64,000 nt of DNA from an uncultured Cohaesibacter sp. (lineage in GTDB: Bacteria > Pseudomonadota > Alphaproteobacteria > Rhizobiales > Cohaesibacteraceae), in the NCBI RefSeq assembly GCF_963664735.1, contig NZ_OY761553.1, forward strand, positions 1,255,303 to 1,319,302, written 5' to 3'. Both the position numbers and the translations under genes were made by a program. This document shows positions 46,914 to 54,966 of this stretch, piece after piece. The notes under the pieces were generated by a model. That model was not told the DNA's origin. It made no database searches and saw only the letters and a program-made list of their open reading frames with translations. Position 1 is the first letter of the stretch; each line of letters starts with the position of its first letter.

Positions 46914-47777
46914 ATGTCCGAAATGTCCACGCCAAATGGAAATGGCTCTCCAATTAAGAGTGCTATCCAATATGTTGCCACTTGGTGGCAAGACATTCTG
47001 GATTGTTTTGCCTTCTTTACTCGCCTTCCGGTTCCGTCATTTTTCGGGGAAGCCAACCAGAATTTGCCCAAGATGCGCAGAACATCAAGAGCTATGCCGA
47101 TCATCGGTTTGATTCTCGCTTTTCTGGCATTGATCCCTGCGACAGTCTTCGACGTCCTTGCGATGACATCCCCTCTGCCATCATTTCTGCTCGCCTGCAT
47201 GACCATTGCTGCCATGTCCATTGTCACCGGCGGATTGCACGAAGATGGCTTGGCCGATGTTGCCGATGGATTTTGGGGTGGTCATACAATTGCGCGCAAA
47301 CTCGAAATCATGAAAGATAGCCGTTTGGGAAGCTATGGTGCGACTGCACTTTGCATGTCACTGTTGATGCGTATCAGCATAGTTTCGTATCTCTTTGAAA
47401 ATTATGGTGTAACGCGCGGAGGACTGGCCTATCTGGCTGCGGGCGTCGTTTCGCGTGTTCCCCTCATGCATGTGTGGCATACGCTCCCTGCGGCACGCAT
47501 GAACGGGCTCTCAGCAAGTCTGGGGCGTCCTTCCACGACTTCTTATGGCATAGCAATCGGCATGGGCGCCATAGCAACAGCCTTGCTTGTTGTGCCCGTG
47601 TTCGGTCTGGCCTCTGGTTTGTCGGCATTTGTTATGATTGTCATTGCCAGCCTTGTCATGGCGCATTTGGCAAAAAGCCATATCAAGGGACAAACTGGTG
47701 ATGTTTTGGGGGCATCCCAGCAAGTGGGAGAAATCCTCTTTGGCATCGGCTTGCTGCTTTTTGCTTCAATCGGATAG
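46914..47777 (+). CDS. cobS: Adenosylcobinamide-GDP ribazoletransferase (cobalamin synthase)
   Basis: A 287-residue membrane enzyme joining adenosylcobinamide-GDP and alpha-ribazole. The family motif GGLHEDGLADVADGFWGG is present, and KLEIMKDSRLGSYGATAL follows. Several membrane helices are predicted. The ATG at 46914 follows GGGAGG; the longer open frame to 46800 starts at a TTG with no site. It is divergent from cobT. Confidence 0.95.
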   Translation: MSEMSTPNGNGSPIKSAIQYVATWWQDILDCFAFFTRLPVPSFFGEANQNLPKMRRTSRAMPIIGLILAFLALIPATVFDVLAMTSPLPSFLLACMTIAAMSIVTGGLHEDGLADVADGFWGGHTIARKLEIMKDSRLGSYGATALCMSLLMRISIVSYLFENYGVTRGGLAYLAAGVVSRVPLMHVWHTLPAARMNGLSASLGRPSTTSYGIAIGMGAIATALLVVPVFGLASGLSAFVMIVIASLVMAHLAKSHIKGQTGDVLGASQQVGEILFGIGLLLFASIG

Positions 47778-47886
47778 CTTCTATTGGTTCTTGGTAACCC
47801 TTGAACGGATCAGACCCCTGGCCCATGGATATGGGGCAAGTGACCCACTATATGTTACAAAGTGATGTCTTTGAGGGAGATACGGT

Positions 47887-48573
47887 TTGTTCTATGTCTT
47901 GATGGCAATAGTGATAACGGCGGTTGCTGTGTTGATGTACAATCATCAGGCAGGCGAGCTTTTCGGTTATCCAATCGAATCTATCGGCAGTGTTGCTCTG
48001 CTTTCCACTTTGCTTCTCTTTTTGACATCACGAGGATCTTCAAAATGGAAAAACACGCCTGTCAGATATGCAAAGCATTTCCTTGTCTGGTTGGCATTGG
48101 GCGTGGTCTTGATCCTTGCCTATAGCTTCAAGGACGATGCCCGCTCGCTGGTTGATCGTTTTGCAAGCGAACTGATCCCCGGCACAGCGATTGTTGCAGA
48201 AGATGGATCGGTTACATTCAAGCGCGCATCAGACGGACATTTTCAAGTGAAGGCTTCAGTCAATGGAGCAACGATTTCGATGCTTGTTGATAGCGGCGCC
48301 AGCGCCGTGGTGCTGACTGCAAAAGATGCCAAAGCCATTGGGCTTGATACTTCGGCTCTTTCCTACACAACGCCTGTGACCACAGCCAATGGTCGGGCGT
48401 TTACAGCGCCAATCATTCTGGACCGGATCTCGGTCGGCGGCATCGAGGCACGAACTGTGCGTGCCATGGTAGCGCAAGAAGGATCCTTGCGGGGAAGTCT
48501 TCTGGGAATGAGCTATCTGGATAGGCTGGGCAGCTGGAGCGTGAGCGGCGATCGCATTACATTGACGCGCTAA
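47887..48573 (+). CDS. Retropepsin-like clan AA aspartic protease, membrane-anchored (TIGR02281-type)
   Basis: A 228-residue protein. Three hydrophobic helices fill the first 80 residues, followed by an exported or cytoplasmic retropepsin-like domain with the active-site motif MLVDSGASAVVLT and the later GSLLGMSYLDRLG. Such proteins are common in alphaproteobacteria and their substrate is unknown. The TTG at 47887 is chosen because GGGAG lies upstream at the right distance; an ATG at 47902 would drop five residues. It follows cobS and is convergent with dusA. Confidence 0.85.
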   Translation: MFYVLMAIVITAVAVLMYNHQAGELFGYPIESIGSVALLSTLLLFLTSRGSSKWKNTPVRYAKHFLVWLALGVVLILAYSFKDDARSLVDRFASELIPGTAIVAEDGSVTFKRASDGHFQVKASVNGATISMLVDSGASAVVLTAKDAKAIGLDTSALSYTTPVTTANGRAFTAPIILDRISVGGIEARTVRAMVAQEGSLRGSLLGMSYLDRLGSWSVSGDRITLTR

Positions 48574-48602
48574 ATCCGCCTGCGGCTTTCGCCTCGACTC
48601 CT

Positions 48603-49559
48603 TCACCTTAATGCATCAAGTGCTTCTAAAACCAATGCGGACGTTGCCTCAGGCTTTACTGATTCCACGGTCAGAATCTGACGCCAGCGTTTTGCGCCCG
48701 GGCGGCTTTGAAACAGGCCAATCATGTGGCGTGTTACCTGACTGACCCGCCCACCTCTGGCAACATGCTCATCAATATAGGGCATCATTCCTTCTGCTGC
48801 CGCAAACGGGTCGATAGCCTCACCAACCCCGAACAGGTCACTATCAACACGGGCCAATAAAGCCGGATTCTGATAAGCTGCCCTGCCAAGCATGACACCG
48901 TCCACATGGTCCAAATGATCAGCGCATTCATCAAGCGTTTTGATGCCGCCATTAATCGCAATGTGAACATCTGGCAATCGCTGTTTCAATCGATAGACCC
49001 GATCATAGTTGAGCGGCGGAATATCTCTGTTTTCCTTTGGGCTCAATCCCTGCAGCCAAGCCTTTCTCGCATGAACGGTCAGCCCGTCACAGCCTGCGGC
49101 CAGCACCTTGTCGACCAGCGTGTCCAGCGCCTCTTCTTCATTCTGCTCGTCAATGCCAATGCGACATTTCACGGTAACCGGAAGGTCCGTTGCTTTCTTC
49201 ATTGCGTCAACACAGCGCGCAACGAGATCCGGTTCCGCCATCAAACAGGCACCGAACATACCAGACTGCACCCGATCTGAAGGACAGCCAACATTGAGAT
49301 TAATCTCGTCATAGCCATAATCGGCACATATGCGCGTTGCTTCGGCCAGTTGGTTTGGATCAGATCCTCCGAGCTGGAGTGCAACCGGATGTTCGCTGTC
49401 GTTGAAGCCAAGCAAATGATCCCTGTCTCCATGAATAACAGCGGGTGCCGTTACCATTTCCGTATATAACAACGCCGTCTTTGAAAGCTGCCTATGAAAG
49501 AAACGACAGTGTCGGTCAGTCCATTCCATCATGGGTGCAACAGAAAACACCTTAGCCAT
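48603..49559 (-). CDS. dusA: tRNA-dihydrouridine synthase A
   Basis: A 318-residue flavoenzyme that reduces uridine 20/20a in tRNA. Conserved features are VAPMMEWTDRHCRFFHRQL, the GGSDPNQLAEATRI stretch and GYDEINLNVGCPSDRVQSG with the catalytic Cys. The start MAKVFSVAP at 49559 matches the family. The frame continues to another ATG at 49619 that adds 20 residues without a family match; this extension could be due to integration of the adjacent island at the 5' end of the gene, and it may or may not be translated. Confidence 0.94.
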   Translation of the reverse strand: MAKVFSVAPMMEWTDRHCRFFHRQLSKTALLYTEMVTAPAVIHGDRDHLLGFNDSEHPVALQLGGSDPNQLAEATRICADYGYDEINLNVGCPSDRVQSGMFGACLMAEPDLVARCVDAMKKATDLPVTVKCRIGIDEQNEEEALDTLVDKVLAAGCDGLTVHARKAWLQGLSPKENRDIPPLNYDRVYRLKQRLPDVHIAINGGIKTLDECADHLDHVDGVMLGRAAYQNPALLARVDSDLFGVGEAIDPFAAAEGMMPYIDEHVARGGRVSQVTRHMIGLFQSRPGAKRWRQILTVESVKPEATSALVLEALDALR

Positions 49560-49657
49560 TGATTTATATTGTTCTTTTATATTTTCCAATGACTTAAGTT
49601 CCTTTTCAAGTCGTACCATTCGCAGCCAGTCTGGCCCAATATTATCTAATTTTGCCC

Positions 49658-49692
49658 ATGTTGTACTGTTATGTTGTACTGTTATGTTGTAC
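49658..49692 (+). repeat. 13-bp tandem repeat, about 2.7 copies
   Basis: The unit ATGTTGTACTGTT occurs at 49658-49670 and 49671-49683, followed by a partial ATGTTGTAC (49684-49692). It lies between dusA and the integrase remnant. It is exact, so it is recent or under constraint. Confidence 0.75.
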
Positions 49693-49714
49693 CAACTTAA
49701 ACAAAGTCGTACTC

Positions 49715-49980
49715 ATGGGAACCATATCCGAGCGCAAGCGCAAAAACGGTTCATCCGTCTTTCTTGCGCAGATCGTCATAAAGCGTGATGGCAAAATTGT
49801 CTACTACGAGAAAAATACACTTGATCGAAAACAAACAGCTGAAAAGCGGCCTGCAAAGCGCGAGAACAAGGTTTGGAAGAATGGTTGCAACGCCGAGAGA
49901 GCCTGTTTTCTCTGGATAATTTCACCCCAGACGTACATGCAGCTCTAACTGCCTTAAAGCGAGTTGCGGCATTTAGATGA
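49715..49980 (+). pseudogene. Remnant of a tyrosine-recombinase-type integrase N-terminus (copy 1)
   Basis: From the ATG at 49715 the frame reads MGTISERKRKNGSSVFLAQI followed by VIKRDGKIVYYE, the typical beginning of phage and island integrases (arm-binding domain). After about 48 codons the frame degenerates; one frame over, EQGLEEWLQRRESLFSLDNF continues to a stop at 49978-49980. No catalytic domain follows, so this is a broken and truncated gene. It lies about 155 bases from the 5' end of dusA, a known island insertion target. Confidence 0.65.
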
Positions 49981-50099
49981 AGGCAACCTAAACCTCAGGC
50001 CTCTCCTGAAAACTGGTAGAGACTTGGGGCGTAGGTTCCTTTTTAAAAGAAAAACTCTGTGAAGAATGAACAACACCTATGCTATAGCCAACGCCAGCC

Positions 50100-51875
50100 C
50101 TAGAATAACGGATGGTCTTTCATGTAGGCAAAAGCTCTGGCGGGTACAAGGTACTCAACCTCTTTCCACTTATCCTCTTTTATCAGCTTTCTGACCTTGG
50201 AAGCACTTATGGGATTTCCATCGCTGGCGGTTTTTCTTGGAATAATCGTAAGTTCGATCCCATAGTGTGGCATGGTAGCAGCCATATGCTCGTTATATTG
50301 CCGGGTGACACTGCATGTCGGCTCTTCGCCAAGAAAAATCTTGGTTACGTTTAAGCAGGGAGCGATATATTCGCCGAAATAGAAAGACTCCAGACTGAAA
50401 TCGACATTCTCCGATCTCTCGTCGTCCTTCACGAAATATTCCGGGGCAATATATTCCGAACAAATGAATTTCCCCCCCTTTAGAACGGAGATATTGCCGT
50501 AATCGGAACAAACTTCACTGACCATATTGAAGCGATCAACAAATTTTACTGCGCTCTTATCTTCTTCAATAACAAGCACATAAAGATGGTCCACATGACT
50601 AGCCGCATACTCGATCAGTGACAAATGACCTTTGGTGATGGGATTGCAGTTCACCGCCACACTGCCAAAAACAAAGCCTTCCCGAGGCGGCTTCGGCGCA
50701 TATTTATTGTCTTTCAAATATTCACAATATTGCTTGAGATTAGAGCCTTCAAATTCCTTTGCCTCAATCGCACAAAGTATTTGACGATGGACCTCCAACA
50801 AGTGATTGGCAAAGCATAAGAGTTTGTCGTCAATTTGCGAATTTGAGCAAGTGGGCTCGTCAAATGACAGCTTAAGGCGACTCGCCACTTCTTGTGCTCC
50901 CGAGGGCAGAAGATGGGAGCTATCGAAAAAGTGTTCGGGGTCCAGGATAATCTCGCAGTCGGCAACAGAAGTTTCGGTAAACGGAAGTGCAAAAAAGACA
51001 GTATCACCACGAAGAAAATTACAAGTCAGCAAGCGCGACAAAACATCAATAAGATTGACACCCCCCATACCATGATTGAAGACCCTGACTTTTCGGTTAT
51101 TCACCAAGGATGAAAAACAGCTGGGAACCGTCTCGGTATCTTTGAGCCAAGCGCCAAAAACTTCCGAAGCACCAAAGAAATGACATGTGCGGGACCAATC
51201 TTTGGACATATTGGGAACGGTTTTGCGCACCCCATCATTGATATTGGCATATTGAGATTTGTGATCCCGATTGATTAGGCGACCCCTGAAAACGAATTTT
51301 CCCGGCAAGTTCGTTACATATTTTGGGGTATTTCTTTTCCGTTTAATGCCATTTCGGCTATCGGTTACTTCTTGGCGAATCCTGTCTTTGTGATAGCCCG
51401 CATTTTTGCAAACCGTCTTGTAAGTAATCAAATTGACACCGATCGCTTCAAGGCGATGTCGTAAAACGCGAATCCAATCCTCAAGATCAATAGTATTCTG
51501 TATTCCCGCCCCCAAACAGCGAAGGCTATCATATGTTTTGAGGTTTTCCGGGATTGTATTAAAATCGAGACGAGAAGCGATTGCTTTGGTCACAGCTTCT
51601 GCTTCTTGCCAAGTATAAATATCCTCTAACATATTGGAAAAACCGGGTGCGAACGGCGTTAAGCTTGAATCAGCTCGCCCACATCGGAAATCGGTGTAAG
51701 GGACAGGTCCTTGACCATAAACGAGATCACCGATCATGGCCAATTCGTCTTTTAGGCCATAAAGAAAAACGTGATCATTACTTTTTCTCGCCAACAAAGA
51801 CCGAGTAGAAATCCGTTTTTTTGACGAAATAGACCATGCGTGCTGGCTAATTTTTTTAAGAAATGGGATGTTCAT
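50100..51875 (-). CDS. Orphan fusion of an SGNH-hydrolase-like domain and a CitC (citrate lyase ligase)-type nucleotidyltransferase
   Basis: A 591-residue protein with three parts. Residues 1-225 are not recognised. Residues about 230-340 look SGNH-like: FFGASEVFG (Ser237 in the block I position), FNHGMGGVNLIDVLSRLL, and FFDSSHLLPSGAQEVA with an Asp318-x-x-His321 block V. Residues about 400-591 match the C-terminal domain of [citrate (pro-3S)-lyase] ligase: FGSVAVNCNPITKGHLSLIE with the HxGH-like nucleotide site, FLGEEPTCSVTRQYNEHM and ISASKVRKLI. CitC adenylylates and acetylates the citrate lyase acyl carrier, but no citCDEF genes are seen. It is intact, AT-rich compared with neighbours, and flanked by integrase remnants, so it was probably acquired by transfer. 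The actual substrate is unknown. Confidence 0.7.
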   Translation of the reverse strand: MNIPFLKKISQHAWSISSKKRISTRSLLARKSNDHVFLYGLKDELAMIGDLVYGQGPVPYTDFRCGRADSSLTPFAPGFSNMLEDIYTWQEAEAVTKAIASRLDFNTIPENLKTYDSLRCLGAGIQNTIDLEDWIRVLRHRLEAIGVNLITYKTVCKNAGYHKDRIRQEVTDSRNGIKRKRNTPKYVTNLPGKFVFRGRLINRDHKSQYANINDGVRKTVPNMSKDWSRTCHFFGASEVFGAWLKDTETVPSCFSSLVNNRKVRVFNHGMGGVNLIDVLSRLLTCNFLRGDTVFFALPFTETSVADCEIILDPEHFFDSSHLLPSGAQEVASRLKLSFDEPTCSNSQIDDKLLCFANHLLEVHRQILCAIEAKEFEGSNLKQYCEYLKDNKYAPKPPREGFVFGSVAVNCNPITKGHLSLIEYAASHVDHLYVLVIEEDKSAVKFVDRFNMVSEVCSDYGNISVLKGGKFICSEYIAPEYFVKDDERSENVDFSLESFYFGEYIAPCLNVTKIFLGEEPTCSVTRQYNEHMAATMPHYGIELTIIPRKTASDGNPISASKVRKLIKEDKWKEVEYLVPARAFAYMKDHPLF

Positions 51876-52070
51876 TTAAGTAACTGCAATTGAACAGCCG
51901 CTCACGACAAAGCGGCTAAATGGACAACGGAGATGTTGCAAAGAGTGTTTCTTCTAATTTCCACATATTTCTATTTTCATTTTCAGAAACTTATTTATGC
52001 AACTCATATCTGTCAATCCAGCATGCATCGCGAGCGCAACTCTTAAGTGGATTAGCCATTATGCCGGGCG
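51876..52070. other. AT-rich gap of the decayed island
   Basis: About 200 bases upstream of the CitC-like gene without an ORF I can support. It contains the presumed promoter of that gene, and a small hairpin AGCCGCT/AGCGGCT near 51896-51916. Confidence 0.4.
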
Positions 52071-52401
52071 ATTTGGTCGACCACCGTCGCCACCGTTGTC
52101 GTGTTCTCACTCGGTCTTTGTTGCCAGCGCCAGCCAAGCCATGCTCAACGCCTTGCCAAAAGGCGGGTTAATTTGGTTGTTGATGGAGATACCTACTGGC
52201 TCAGGGGCATCAAATACCGCCTCAAAGACGTTGATACTCACGAAATTAACGGGACTTGCTCAGGAGAACCGCGCTTAACTACCAATGCCACCAGAGCCTT
52301 ATCAGGCATTGGAAGCAATGGCGTTCATGTCAGGGTTTGTAAACTACACAGACAAACGCCGCCAAGCCTCGCAGAAGGAACACAAGGCGTTTTGGGTGTG
52401 A
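52071..52401 (+). pseudogene. Remnant of a staphylococcal-nuclease-like (thermonuclease family) gene
   Basis: In the frame of 52101 a hydrophobic signal-like stretch (TTVATVVVFSLGLCC) leads into VNLVVDGDTYWLRGIKYRL and KDVDTHEINGTCSGE, which matches the start of an SNase domain (DGDT and the region up to the first catalytic Arg/Glu). Homology fades after TNATRAL, and the frame ends at 52433 without the second half of the domain. A short frame from an ATG at 52285 to 52401 (38 codons) overlaps it. I read this as a truncated, frameshifted relic. Confidence 0.5.
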
Positions 52402-52469
52402 CTATCGCCACCACGGACACAAAAAATCTTTGAAATAATGGTAATTGCTAAAGCTGCCTAATTTTGGAT

Positions 52470-52580
52470 TCAGCTTTCAAGCGTTGAATCCGCAGCAAGC
52501 ATGTTTTGCTGCACCCGTTTTGCTTGCACAGATCGTCATAAAACGTGATTGCGCGATTGTTCAGTTTAGCTGTAATTCTG
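52470..52580 (+). pseudogene. Remnant of an integrase N-terminus (copy 2)
   Basis: The segment 52511-52560 aligns without gaps to 49751-49800 (offset 2760) with 40 of 50 identical bases, including the ten-base block GATCGTCATA. It encodes PVLLAQIVIKRDCAIVQ, matching SVFLAQIVIKRDGKIVY of the first remnant. No start or downstream domain survives. Two diverged integrase relics therefore bracket the CitC-like gene. Confidence 0.6.
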
Positions 52581-52641
52581 CCCGGTATTTCTCTTTTCTG
52601 CATTCTTCTTCGCAGAAGATCAGATGCAAGATCCGAAATGT

Positions 52642-54111
52642 TTAAACATTACTGTTGGCCACTTCAATCAGCCCGTCGACATCCATATGTTGAGCAAAAT
52701 GATCGGCCAGAGCATCGAGTGTCCGATCAACACCGCTTTGATAGCCTTGACCGGAAGCTGTTTGACCAAGTGACGCCAGAAAGGCGGCACGGAACTGATC
52801 ATCGTTGAACAGCCCATGAATATAGCTCCCCATGATATGACCATCTGAGGAAATGGCGCCCTCGTGAATACCATCGATTTTAAAAATCGGTCGGGTGCGA
52901 TCTGGCCCATCGCTACGTCCAACATGGATTTCATAGCCGTTCATTGCAGTCCCGCTTTGAACATGGAAGCCAGAAACCTGAACGGTTCTCTTCTCGCCCG
53001 CCATAACGGTATCGATGTCAAGCAGTCCCAAGCCTTCGCAGACCGCGCCCTTTTGTGTTTCAACGCCTTCGGGATCCATAATGCGCTTGCCCAACATCTG
53101 ATAACCACCGCAAAGACCAAGCACGAAACCGCCACGGCGTACGATGGCCTTGATGTCGATGTTCCAGCCTTCGCTCTTCATGGCTTCCAGATCACCAATC
53201 GTCGATTTCGAACCCGGCAAAATCACAAGATCAGTATCAAGTGGAATTGTCTCGCCGCGCTTTACCATGGTCAGTGCAACGCAGCTTTCGGATTTGAGCG
53301 CATCCAGATCGTCAAAGTTGGCTATGCGTGGCAAAATAGGAACGGCGATTTTGAGGGCCTTGCCTTTATGGATTTGAGGGACATCGCGCCCCAGATCTTC
53401 GCTGTCTTCGGCGGGCAAGCGCACTGCGTCATTGAACCATGGAAGAACACCAAAATCAGGCCAGCCGGTATGTTTGGTTATGATCTCCAGACCGGATGTG
53501 AAGAGGGATGAATCGCCGCGGAACTTATTGATAACATACCCCTTTACCAACGCCTTGTCCGATGGGCTCAACAGATGATGCGTGCCGACTAGAGAGGCGA
53601 TTACACCGCCGCGATCGATATCGCCAATCAGGATGACGGGCAGTTTTGCCGCTTCGGCAAAGCCCATGTTGGCGATGTCCCCATTGCGCAAGTTCACTTC
53701 CGATGCACTGCCCGCCCCTTCAACAACAACAAAATCAGCCTGTTCGCAAAGAATGTTATAGGACTCCATTACCGACGTCAGAAGCGAGTGTTTACTCTGG
53801 CTGTAGTTGCGAGCCTGCATCTGGCCGACCACTTTGCCTTGCACCACTACCTGACTGCCAACATTGGTTTGCGGCTTGAGCAGCACCGGGTTCATGTGAA
53901 CACTTGGCTCCAGCCCGCAAGCCAATGCCTGCAGTGCCTGAGCGCGTCCGATCTCTCCCCCTTCCGGGGTTACTGCGGCATTGTTCGACATATTTTGCGG
54001 CTTGAAGGGAGCCACTTTATATCCCTGCCGCTTGAGATAACGACAAAAGCCAGCGACCAACATGGACTTTCCGACGTTGGAACCTGTTCCCTGAAACATG
54101 ATGGCTGGCAT
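52642..54111 (-). CDS. cobQ: Cobyric acid synthase
   Basis: A 489-residue glutamine-dependent amidase that amidates side chains b, d, e and g of adenosylcobyrinic acid a,c-diamide. The N-terminal P-loop-like GTGSNVGKSMLVAG and the C-terminal GATase domain with nucleophile FVLGLCGGYQMLG are present, with GSYIHGLF near the end. It is the downstream-most gene of the minus-strand cob run in this window and adjoins the decayed island. Confidence 0.96.
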   Translation of the reverse strand: MPAIMFQGTGSNVGKSMLVAGFCRYLKRQGYKVAPFKPQNMSNNAAVTPEGGEIGRAQALQALACGLEPSVHMNPVLLKPQTNVGSQVVVQGKVVGQMQARNYSQSKHSLLTSVMESYNILCEQADFVVVEGAGSASEVNLRNGDIANMGFAEAAKLPVILIGDIDRGGVIASLVGTHHLLSPSDKALVKGYVINKFRGDSSLFTSGLEIITKHTGWPDFGVLPWFNDAVRLPAEDSEDLGRDVPQIHKGKALKIAVPILPRIANFDDLDALKSESCVALTMVKRGETIPLDTDLVILPGSKSTIGDLEAMKSEGWNIDIKAIVRRGGFVLGLCGGYQMLGKRIMDPEGVETQKGAVCEGLGLLDIDTVMAGEKRTVQVSGFHVQSGTAMNGYEIHVGRSDGPDRTRPIFKIDGIHEGAISSDGHIMGSYIHGLFNDDQFRAAFLASLGQTASGQGYQSGVDRTLDALADHFAQHMDVDGLIEVANSNV

Positions 54112-54180
54112 TAAGATAATTCCTGTCTTGCTTAAACCGTCATACTCAAGACGGCGGTCTTATATCTTTATTTGGTACTT

Positions 54181-54966
54181 TCAACTTGCGGCGGGGGCTG
54201 TATCAATCCATTCAAGGATTGGCCCCAATTCGCTGAATTCCGGGCTTTCAGGCAAGTGCGGCCGTTTGACCATGATCACGGGAATATGCAATTCTCTGGC
54301 AGCAAGCATTTTGTGCGATGCTTTTTCGGCTCCGGAATTTTTGGTCACCAGATAGTCAACCTCATATTCGCGGAAAAGAGCCGTTTCCTCTTCAACGGAC
54401 CGCCCCGGCATGCCCTTGATGAAAGTGGCGGAGTGAAAGAGATGTTCTTCGGCTTCAGCGATGCTTCGGATGACGAATTTGCAATCCTTGCGCCCGGCAA
54501 AAGGCGCGATGGACTGACGCCCAACCGAAAGGAACACGGTCACACCCGTCGGCAGCGCGGCGGCTGCATCACGGAGCGTATCAACCACGGTCCAGTCATC
54601 ATCGCCGGTTTCGGTCCATTCGTGCCGCACAAATCGAGCCAGAGGAACCTTGCCCTCCTTGGAGGCCTTGACGGCATTGCTGGAAATAACTGTTGCATAG
54701 GGGTGTGTCGCATCAATCAGCAAATCGACACCATGGTCTTTGAGATAGGCCTGCAAGCCTTCCACCCCACCGAAGCCGCCCATGCGGAAATGGAAATTAT
54801 CACTATCAATCCCCATTCGGCTGCGAAGCACCTCTTCGGCCTTGCTCCCCAGCACACCAGCAAGTGAATAGGTAACGTCATGATTTGTTTTCGTTATCAG
54901 GGCTTCCAACAGCTCGCGGGCTTCTGCTGTGCCGCCCAGAAGGAGAATATGGCGTTGCTTGGTCAT
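54181..54966 (-). CDS. cobK: Precorrin-6A/cobalt-precorrin-6A reductase
   Basis: A 261-residue NADPH-dependent reductase of the corrin ring. The N-terminal ILLLGGTAEARELLEAL Rossmann-like start and the LIDATHPYATVISSNAVKAS and KGMPGRSVEEE segments match CobK/CbiJ. Its start overlaps the cbiD stop (ATGA) and it lies 69 bases before cobQ on the same strand. Confidence 0.93.
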   Translation of the reverse strand: MTKQRHILLLGGTAEARELLEALITKTNHDVTYSLAGVLGSKAEEVLRSRMGIDSDNFHFRMGGFGGVEGLQAYLKDHGVDLLIDATHPYATVISSNAVKASKEGKVPLARFVRHEWTETGDDDWTVVDTLRDAAAALPTGVTVFLSVGRQSIAPFAGRKDCKFVIRSIAEAEEHLFHSATFIKGMPGRSVEEETALFREYEVDYLVTKNSGAEKASHKMLAARELHIPVIMVKRPHLPESPEFSELGPILEWIDTAPAAS

